The notes under the pieces were generated by a model, which was given only the letters and a program-made list of their open reading frames with translations, had not been told where the DNA came from and did no database searches. Both the position numbers and the translations under genes were made by a program. Source: Planctomycetaceae bacterium (GTDB lineage Bacteria > Planctomycetota > Planctomycetia > Pirellulales > Thermoguttaceae). Taken from it: a DNA stretch of 8,117 bases. The DNA is taken from the NCBI GenBank assembly GCA_031276415.1, contig JAISNF010000292.1, positions 1 through 8,117 on the forward strand. The letters are read 5' to 3'. Shown here piece by piece: positions 1 to 5,637 of this stretch; position 1 is the first letter of the stretch; each line of letters begins with the position of its first letter.

Positions 1-214
1 TATTAAGCGCATCAAGAAGTGCTACGATTGACCAGTAGGAATAAAATTACATAATTATAGAAATTAGTCACCTTTGACATCAAAATAATCAAGGATACCA
101 AATCTCTATGAAACGATTAAATTAAAATGTTATACAGAAAACCAGTTGGAAATCCCATTAATTGTTGCTTTAATTATGTTAAAAACTGTTAATATGTGAA
201 ATAATTATAAAATA
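1..214. other. Intergenic or edge sequence without a supported gene
   Basis: This very AT-rich stretch lies beyond the stop codon of the WG-repeat gene. All frames are broken by frequent stops and no start with a ribosome binding site is visible. No GC-rich stem followed by a T-run is present, so no intrinsic terminator can be named for the minus-strand genes. At the extreme left edge the minus strand can be read as YWSIVALLDALN, but a stop lies four codons before it, so this is not a supportable coding fragment. Confidence 0.6.
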
Positions 215-1477
215 CTATAGTGCATATAACAAACAACGTCTCATGGATTCGACATCTTTTTGTGAGGTTCCTTTCCAGATAGATTTTCCCTCTACATTTT
301 TTAAATGAATGTTCACTGACGAAGAATTTGACGGTGCAGGATATGTTTGTCTCATATTTTCATTATAAAGTACGACACCATAAATTAGACTTTCAAATCC
401 AAGAGTTTGTGAAAAAAGAAATGGAAGATCAAATATACATTTTCCAGATTTATCAATAGCAAATATTTTTGAATTTTTACTATTATAAACAAAGGAGACA
501 TTTTGAGAGAATTTTGTTGCAAGACTAAATTGACATGGAATAGATAAATGCCCCTGCTCATTTATAAAACCAAAGAGACTATCATTACTTTGAACTTTAG
601 CCATCCCTTCGTTATATTCGCTGGCATTTTTATACCCCTTAGCAATTACCGTACCACTAACATAGTCTATAAAACCGAATACAGGGTCTTTATTTTCTTC
701 CCGAAAAACTACCATAACTTTACCTTCATTAACATGTATCCATCCAAAAGCGTAATTTTTTTGTGGCGATAAGACTTTATTCAAATTGAGATCAAACAAT
801 TCTCCGCGTCCACGATAATTTTGTCCTTTTCTTTCAGCAATGATAAGGTTACCAATTACTGCTCCTCTTGAAAATTCATTCGATTTTTCAATGATGTCAG
901 ATTTTCCGTTTTCTATTTTGTAAACGACAAATTCTGTTTGTTCTCTGGATTTACTTTCGGGTTTCACTCCGCATATTATATTTTCATCACAAGTTACCAT
1001 ACCAAGATAATCTGTAACAAATTTATTGCATCGCAAGTCATAGACACGATAAGGCGATAATTCATTGCTTTTCTTTTTGTCTTTCAAAATGAGAAAGTAT
1101 TTAGGACACTTTGTTGATTCAACAATATCAAATCCAGATGGTAATAATAATTTTGTTTCCGTTCCTGTTTCATTAACAATAAAAAATTGGTCATTTCTTG
1201 AAACGTATAAATGATATTTGTCTTCATAAAAATTTACATAAACAGAACTATATTTTTGTTTACTTATTTCCTTGCCGTTATAATCAACCAGTTTCCATGC
1301 TTGATTTTCATATACCGGAAAAATATTTACTCGCACAGTACTGATAAATGATTCCTGTTGATTTAAGGAACTTTGATCCTTTTTGTCAGGTGTATCAGCA
1401 AAAACAACAAAACATATTCCCAAATAGCAGGAAACCATGAAAATAACAAACCAATATTTTTTAATATAGAAATTCAT
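215..1477 (-). CDS. Membrane-anchored or secreted WG-repeat protein
   Basis: A 420-residue protein. Residues 8-27 form a hydrophobic stretch after a short basic start (MNFYIKKYW), ending in VVFA|DTP; this fits a signal peptide or N-terminal anchor, so the rest probably lies outside the cytoplasm. WG-type (KWG/beta-hairpin) repeats are visible: the clearest are residues 267-295 (FGFIDYVSGTVIAKGY, then NEGMAKV) and 302-330 (FGFINEQGHLSIPCQF). Weaker copies lie near 60-80 (WKLVDYNGKEISKQKY) and 338-352. WG repeats stack as short beta units and usually serve as binding scaffolds; no ligand or enzyme activity can be inferred. The start is supported by AAGGGT six bases upstream of the ATG. It is the last gene of the minus-strand group, 100 bp after the secreted orphan gene, and may have its own promoter. 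The last 60 residues show no repeat and are unrecognised. Calling the family is fairly safe; the function is unknown. Confidence 0.85.
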   Translation of the reverse strand: MNFYIKKYWFVIFMVSCYLGICFVVFADTPDKKDQSSLNQQESFISTVRVNIFPVYENQAWKLVDYNGKEISKQKYSSVYVNFYEDKYHLYVSRNDQFFIVNETGTETKLLLPSGFDIVESTKCPKYFLILKDKKKSNELSPYRVYDLRCNKFVTDYLGMVTCDENIICGVKPESKSREQTEFVVYKIENGKSDIIEKSNEFSRGAVIGNLIIAERKGQNYRGRGELFDLNLNKVLSPQKNYAFGWIHVNEGKVMVVFREENKDPVFGFIDYVSGTVIAKGYKNASEYNEGMAKVQSNDSLFGFINEQGHLSIPCQFSLATKFSQNVSFVYNSKNSKIFAIDKSGKCIFDLPFLFSQTLGFESLIYGVVLYNENMRQTYPAPSNSSSVNIHLKNVEGKSIWKGTSQKDVESMRRCLLYAL

Positions 1478-1510
1478 AACATTACCCTTAAATAGTTATT
1501 GGTACATATA

Positions 1511-1539
1511 ATAGTAAAAATATTAGAAATTGAATTCAA
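1511..1539 (-). promoter_or_regulatory. Candidate sigma70-type promoter for the WG-repeat gene
   Basis: Read on the minus strand, TTGAAT (1539-1534) is followed after exactly 17 bases by TACTAT (1516-1511), which lies 33 bases before the ATG at 1477. The -35-like box sits inside a perfect 14-base palindrome, AATTGAATTCAATT (1528-1541), which could be an operator. The DNA is very AT-rich, so both could be chance matches. If real, the WG gene can be transcribed independently of the two genes before it. Confidence 0.3.
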
Positions 1540-1577
1540 TTGTTAAATTTTCTGTAACATCTGTCCCAAAAGCGTCT

Positions 1578-2633
1578 TTATATTATTTTACCATTATCTA
1601 CTTTTATTTCTGTAAACACCTTAGTTCTCCAATTTTCAATGAGACTCTGTCTTTTGTTATTACGAGCTGCTGCATCAGGTGCTTGCAAAGATAATGGATT
1701 ATCAGGAAAATTATCTAATTCGATAGCATTTAAAGTCAAAGCAAGTGTCTCTGTCGAAATTTCATTATTGGCTCTTTCAATTTCTACAAACACTCTGCTA
1801 TTTGTTTGAAATATTGAAAAAGAAATAATGCTTGTACCTATACCAACTACTTGATCATAGTAAACCAACATCATTGTTCCATAACCCGCCACGGCTGGAA
1901 AAAATAGTGTCTCATAAGTATATCTTGTGATAACCCCTTGTCCTTGTGATTGAAGGTATTGATTTACTGCATCAAGAAGAGTACCTCCAAAATTTTTGAT
2001 AATATTCCAAACCCAATCTCCTGTTCGTTGAGTTGCTTCCTGTTGGTGAGTCATTATCTCCCTGTCTCCCGGTGGACCTATAATCCCAACTGTTCGAAAA
2101 GTGCCTTTCGTAACATGAGCAAGAACTATTATTTTCTTTATTCTTTTATCTTCAACTTCGTAATGCGCTTTAACATCCCATGTATAGTCTGGTTTTCTGA
2201 TACCACCAGTACCAAAAAATTCGACAGTACCTTGAAATTTTGGAGTATATACTTTGGGGACGATTCCCCTATTTTCCACACCACGAAACTGTACACCGGA
2301 TTTTTTAGCATAACCTCCTGGAGTCCATGCACCACCGACAAAAAGACCTGCCTGCCAATTACTTCCAGGGTCTCCCAATATTTCACTGGCACTATTAGCT
2401 TTCATTCTCGAAAAACTTCGCTCATTGTCAATAATACTGACTGTTACCCAACGAACCCATTCCCAGTCTGTACCAGCTAAGTTAAGAGTCTTAGCAGCAG
2501 CTCCAATATCGCCAGCATCCAAATTAATATGATTGGACTCTGATACAGTTTGTGAAAAAACAGATGAAATATTGGACAATAATATTCCAACTAAAACACA
2601 ACAAACTATAGTAAAAATTTTTAATTTTTTCAT
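1578..2633 (-). CDS. Secreted protein of unknown family
   Basis: A 351-residue protein I do not recognise. Residues 1-27 are a typical signal peptide: a basic start (MKKLK), a hydrophobic core, then SSVFS|QTV, which predicts export. The mature part is rich in Gly, Trp and beta-prone segments: DWEWVRWVTVSI (56-67), WQAGLFVGGAWTPGGY (93-108), FQGTVEFFGTGG (133-144), and an amphipathic stretch DWVWNIIKNFGGTLLDAVNQYLQ (206-228). No catalytic motif, lipobox or second clear membrane helix is seen. The start is firm: the ATG is preceded by GAGGA (minus strand, 2645-2641) at a seven-base spacing. The stop of the preceding gene overlaps this start by one base (TAATG), which suggests translational coupling and shared transcription with the TPR-like gene. 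Base composition is low in GC. Secretion is inferred from the signal peptide; no function can be assigned. Confidence 0.8.
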   Translation of the reverse strand: MKKLKIFTIVCCVLVGILLSNISSVFSQTVSESNHINLDAGDIGAAAKTLNLAGTDWEWVRWVTVSIIDNERSFSRMKANSASEILGDPGSNWQAGLFVGGAWTPGGYAKKSGVQFRGVENRGIVPKVYTPKFQGTVEFFGTGGIRKPDYTWDVKAHYEVEDKRIKKIIVLAHVTKGTFRTVGIIGPPGDREIMTHQQEATQRTGDWVWNIIKNFGGTLLDAVNQYLQSQGQGVITRYTYETLFFPAVAGYGTMMLVYYDQVVGIGTSIISFSIFQTNSRVFVEIERANNEISTETLALTLNAIELDNFPDNPLSLQAPDAAARNNKRQSLIENWRTKVFTEIKVDNGKII

Positions 2634-3844
2634 TATTTATTCCTCATATTAGAAAAAATTTGCGGGGTTGATTCAATTCTTTTTATCATGTGTTTATCAA
2701 AATCAGTCTTTGTTGTGGGGTTATTTAAATACTCCCAGACTTTGTTATAAAAAACAGTTGCAATATCATTTTTACCATTTACTCGCATTATATTACTCAA
2801 AATCAAACAACGATCAATCAAAAATAATCGAGCGGATTTTGATATTGTAGAATCAGAGGATTTCTTAATACATATTTCATAAAGATTTATAGATTTAATT
2901 TGAGATTCAATAGTTTCTCTTTTTATGATACGGTTAGCATAAGCAAGAATCGTTCTTGATTCACTTGGAGTACCTGAAAAAAATTTTGTTCGAGGTTCGA
3001 TATAAACAAATTCATTTACTTCTTTGTCCCAACACAAGCACGCAAAAGTCGCAAGTATTACATACGCCATTTCATTTTTTGAAAGTGTCCCGAGTTCTCG
3101 ATTTTCAAGCCGTTGATAAATCGACAATGCTTTTTGGTGTTGTTCGCTTTCGTAATACAAGTCTGCAATCAAAATTGCCAAACGGCGTTTCGGGTCTTTG
3201 AAACTTGCCATCTCTTCCGATGTTGCGTAAAGTGAACCTTTTTGGTTTCGTAAATTCCATGTTAATCGTGCAAGTGTTGTGGCGTTTTCCCAACCGGCGG
3301 CTTTTTGTTGCGCGTAAAATTCTTTGTCGAGTTCCGCTAACAAATTCCAGTGTTTTTCCGCTGTTTCATAATCTTCTTTTGCAAACGCAACTAAACCTTG
3401 TAAAAGTGTAATATCTTTTCGTTTTGAATTCCAGTACCATGAGCAACTTCGACGATTGAAAAAGTCTCCAGGTTTTGGTTGCGATAATTTTACATTTGCC
3501 CAACGGTCTTTGTAGCGTTCATTTTTCGGCGGGTGGGAGACTTTTCGTACTGATTCGGGAAGTTCAAAATCTTTTAGGTCTTTATCGAATTGTTGTACAT
3601 TATCGAACCATTCCGCCGCTCGGTTCAACCATTTTTCGCCGTTGTCCACATCGAAAAAACTCACTAAATGCGCCGTTCCAATATCCAGCAACACTTCACC
3701 GCGATACAATCCGTATTTGTTTTTCTCAATAAATTTTTCGGCTCGTTCTTCTGCTTGTTGTAACGCTTTGCGTCCAAACGGCGTACTTTCCCACATTTTC
3801 ACAACAAATTTTAACCGTTCAACATACGTTTCAAGACCAACCAT
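2633..3844 (-). CDS. TPR-like helical protein, cytoplasmic, unknown role
   Basis: A 403-residue, highly charged and largely alpha-helical protein with no signal peptide or membrane segment, so probably cytoplasmic. Tetratricopeptide-like helix pairs are visible: residues 148-174 (LLQGLVAFAKEDYETAEKHW), 223-248 (AILIADLYYESEQHQKALSIYQRL) and 340-373 near the C-terminus (NGKNDIATVFYNKVW). TPR folds usually mediate protein-protein contacts. The segments WESTPFGRKALQQAEERAEKF (18-38) and SFKDPKRRLAILIADLY (214-230) look family-specific, but I cannot name the family. The ATG at 3844 has no Shine-Dalgarno sequence, and the frame stays open for about 30 codons upstream, so the start is not certain; no better ATG is visible. 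It overlaps the secreted orphan by one base (TAATG). The first 285 or so codons are clearly richer in GC than the last 120. Confidence 0.75.
   Translation of the reverse strand: MVGLETYVERLKFVVKMWESTPFGRKALQQAEERAEKFIEKNKYGLYRGEVLLDIGTAHLVSFFDVDNGEKWLNRAAEWFDNVQQFDKDLKDFELPESVRKVSHPPKNERYKDRWANVKLSQPKPGDFFNRRSCSWYWNSKRKDITLLQGLVAFAKEDYETAEKHWNLLAELDKEFYAQQKAAGWENATTLARLTWNLRNQKGSLYATSEEMASFKDPKRRLAILIADLYYESEQHQKALSIYQRLENRELGTLSKNEMAYVILATFACLCWDKEVNEFVYIEPRTKFFSGTPSESRTILAYANRIIKRETIESQIKSINLYEICIKKSSDSTISKSARLFLIDRCLILSNIMRVNGKNDIATVFYNKVWEYLNNPTTKTDFDKHMIKRIESTPQIFSNMRNK
2641..2645 (-). promoter_or_regulatory. Ribosome binding site of the secreted orphan gene, inside the end of the TPR-like gene
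   Basis: Minus-strand GAGGA, seven bases before the ATG at 2633, lies within the last codons of the preceding gene. It fixes the start of the secreted protein and fits coupled translation across the TAATG overlap. Confidence 0.65.
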
Positions 3845-3916
3845 AAACGGTTGCGGTTGGGTTGGGCTATCTCTTTGTTGCTAAAAAAAGGTTGCCTGCC
3901 GTCCAATTTCCGGTCA

Positions 3917-3944
3917 AAAATAAAATAATTTGATTATTTTTCAA
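3917..3944 (-). promoter_or_regulatory. Weak candidate promoter with overlapping palindrome for the minus-strand genes
   Basis: On the minus strand TTGAAA (3944-3939) and TATTTT (3922-3917) are 16 bases apart, about 73 bases before the ATG at 3844. The spacer is almost entirely the perfect inverted repeat AAAATAAT-TTG-ATTATTTT (3922-3940), a possible regulator site. In DNA this AT-rich such matches occur by chance, so this is only a candidate. Confidence 0.22.
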
Positions 3945-4113
3945 GAATTTTGCCGAATATTTACGAATCCGTGAAAAAAAAGAAAATATCCCCCCTATTG
4001 ACACTAACGGAAGTTATGATAGGCTTTGAACCTGATTCGACCACAATGCGTTATTTCTTGCCGATTTGTTTTTCGGTAAACGTGTTGATGGTTAATTTTG
4101 GTAAAACCTTTTA

Positions 4114-4120
4114 AAGGAGA
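4114..4120 (+). promoter_or_regulatory. Strong ribosome binding site that decides the DUF1559 start
   Basis: AAGGAGA ends six bases before the ATG at 4127. It is the best Shine-Dalgarno match in the window. It places translation initiation upstream of the G12 run, in a frame that currently does not reach the conserved prepilin motif. Confidence 0.75.
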
Positions 4121-4126
4121 TTTACA

Positions 4127-5405
4127 ATGGAAAATTTAATGGGATGTTTGCTTGTGCTTTTCGGAATTTTTATGGAAAAATTCCAAATGTTAAATCTGGT
4201 AGGCTGGGTAAACCAGGGGGGGGGGGGATATCTGGAAAAAGAAGAGATGGACAAACCGTAAAACGCGTTCATGCTCTAAACTCTTTTCCCAAAACCTCTT
4301 ACAACGTTTCCGCTCTTCACCTTTCGGCTTCACGTTAGTCGAACTTCTTGTGGTGATTGCGATTATCGGAATGTTAATCGCTCTGTTGTTGCCCGCTGTT
4401 CAGGCGGCTCGCGAGGCGGCAAGACGTTCACAGTGTACCAACCATTTGAAACAACTTGGACTTGGTATTCACAACTTTCACGACACACTTACCGGGTTGC
4501 CACCGTCCATTCTTTGCGAATATCGAATGTCGTTGTTTCTGTTTGTTTTCCCCTATATCGAACAACAAGGACTTTACGATATTTTTCTTACAACCGAAGA
4601 TTATGCCGGTAATAAGACATTTTCTAAAGGTTTGACGACTAATGCCTGGTACGGTAAAACAACAATTGTAGGAGGTGCGCCTCCTAAACTTACTGACGAT
4701 CAACGTAAAGCGTTTGGTTCTGTACCGCTTTATTATTGTCCGTCACGCCGTCGTCCTCCGGCTTATCTCGAAGATCCAACAACACCTGATCGTTCCACAG
4801 AATTCGGTAGCTCCGGAGGAGCGCAATACCACGCCGGACCTCAAATTGATTATGCTTTCCTGTCAACAGCCAGTAATCCAACAGATGCAGATGGTTGGGC
4901 ACGTTTTGCCAACACTGACGATGCAAGCAGCGTTATTCCTACGCGGGGACCATTTAGAAAGTCCATCAATAACCATGTAAGCGATACCAATCCTGCAACA
5001 ACATGGAGTCCGCGAGATAACTTTGCATGGTTACAAGATGGACTGAGTAATCAATTAATGCTCGGTGAAAAACATTTCAACTTTTTTGATGTCGGAGGAA
5101 GTTGGATGGGATCGTGCGGATATATCGGTGATGATTGTAGTTATTTGGAAGCAGGTCCCGGCGGAGTTAGTGTTACATCTATTACAAGAACTTTCGATCA
5201 TCCCAATTTTGGGATTGCCCGATTCAATGAACCAACATATTATGGTGATAGATTTATGGGACATCGTTTTGGTAGTGTTCATCCGGGAATCTGTAATTTT
5301 CTCATCGGAGATGGTTCTACACGGGGAATTGCTGTTACAACTCCACATAGAATCCTTTACGCTGTAGGATGCGTCAATGACGGCGAAAGTGTTTCACTTC
5401 CGTAA
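4127..5405 (+). CDS. DUF1559 prepilin-like protein, frame broken at a G12 tract
   Basis: A planctomycete-type pseudopilin-like protein (N-terminal methylation motif, then DUF1559/SBP_bac_10). The conserved FGFTLVELLVVIAIIGM (4323-4373) is a type IV prepilin signal: a prepilin peptidase would cut between Gly and Phe, with Glu at +5. The hydrophobic helix is followed by LLLPAVQAAREAARRSQC and NHLKQLGLGIHNFHD, typical of the family. HPGICNFLIGDG (from 5280) is the H-X9-DG motif, close to the C-terminal VNDGESVSLP. The only start with a good ribosome binding site is ATG 4127, but this frame ends at TAA 4259-4261 after 44 codons; the prepilin frame is reached only if the G12 run (4216-4227) loses one G or gains two. 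The restored protein has 425 residues with cleavage after residue 67. The longest single-frame piece is 4350-5405, from a GTG inside the prepilin helix, which is an unlikely true start. Family assignment is secure; whether the gene is on, off or miscalled in the read is open. The exact role of DUF1559 proteins is not established. Confidence 0.88.
4216..4227 (+). repeat. G12 homopolymer within the DUF1559 leader
   Basis: Twelve consecutive G in a genome region of roughly 40% GC or less. It would encode consecutive glycines between the start region and a basic leader segment (WKKKRWTNRK). Of the three possible frames leaving the tract, only one continues into the prepilin motif; the other two stop at 4259-4261 and 4336-4338. 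Tracts of this length are prone to slipped-strand mispairing, so it could act as an on/off switch. They are also prone to miscounting in sequencing. Confidence 0.85.
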
Positions 5406-5420
5406 AGAACTCACAAATTT

Positions 5421-5574
5421 ATTTTTATTAACCACAGAAGACACAGAGAACACTGAGGAAATTTTCAATTGGAATCAAAACATTATTTAATAATTATAAT
5501 TGATTTTTGATCTAAAATAATTAAAAAAAATTCTTTTCTGTGAACTCAGTGTTCTCGGCGGTTAAATAAAAAAA
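5421..5574. repeat. Imperfect inverted repeat, possible miniature element
   Basis: Two arms flank an AT-rich centre between the DUF1559 and alpha-galactosidase genes. GAGAACACTGAG (5446-5457) is matched perfectly in inverse by CTCAGTGTTCTC (5545-5556). Outside these, TTTTTATTAACC (5422-5433) pairs with GGTTAAATAAAAA (5560-5572) apart from one extra base. The left arm has nine more bases between the paired parts (CACAGAAGACACA) than the right arm. The 87-base centre is almost all A/T. The left arm resembles the ACCACAGAG/CACAGAG motif that, from memory, recurs in spacers of many environmental bacteria. No transposase and no clear target duplication are visible. T-runs precede and A-runs follow the stem on either strand, so it is not a normal intrinsic terminator. 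Confidence 0.6.
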
Positions 5575-5624
5575 CAGTTATTAAAAGTTACCGTTAGTTT
5601 TTTGTATTTTCAATTTTAACTCAA

Positions 5625-5630
5625 TAGGAG
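5625..5630 (+). promoter_or_regulatory. Ribosome binding site of the alpha-galactosidase
   Basis: TAGGAG ends seven bases before the ATG at 5638 and supports that start, which is directly followed by a good signal peptide. Confidence 0.6.
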
Positions 5631-5637
5631 AATTCCA

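Larger units (their letters stand above)
3845..4126. other. Divergent intergenic region between the minus- and plus-strand blocks
   Basis: These 282 bases separate two divergently read gene groups and must hold the promoters of both if each is transcribed from its own start. Next to the minus-strand ATG is a C/A-rich leader with repeated CCCAA/CCGCAA units. The middle is AT-rich, with a short palindrome (3922-3940) and a C6 run (3990-3995). A 22-codon open frame (4046-4114) runs up to the plus-strand ribosome binding site but has no support as a gene. No RNA gene or riboswitch is recognisable. Confidence 0.55.

Noticed and set aside
1..36. Left-edge minus-strand reading YWSIVALLDALN as part of a paralogue of the secreted orphan (which has GTLLDAVNQY)
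   Set aside because: Only 11 identical bases (GCATCAAGAAG) are shared, and a stop lies four codons before the segment; this could easily be chance.
1950..2480. 176-codon plus-strand frame opposite the secreted orphan
   Set aside because: The minus-strand gene has a signal peptide, a ribosome binding site and coupling to its neighbour; the opposite frame has none of these.
3998..4020. TTGACA and TATGAT as a promoter for the DUF1559 gene
   Set aside because: The two boxes match well individually but are only 11 bases apart, far too close for a sigma70 promoter.
4046..4114. 22-codon frame upstream of the DUF1559 gene as a leader peptide
   Set aside because: It has no ribosome binding site and no regulatory codon run or attenuator hairpin; such a length is expected by chance.
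4144..4338. 64-codon open frame over the DUF1559 leader
   Set aside because: It has no ribosome binding site. It overlaps the better start at 4127 in another frame, and its sequence is a shifted reading of the basic leader.
4350..5405. GTG 4350 as the start of the DUF1559 protein
   Set aside because: It lies inside the prepilin helix, after the GFTLVELL motif that is clearly encoded in the same frame upstream. It would delete the processing site and has no ribosome binding site.
5421..5574. The inverted repeat as an intrinsic terminator of the DUF1559 gene
   Set aside because: The stem is not GC-rich, the loop is 87 bases, and on both strands the sequence after the stem is A-rich rather than T-rich.
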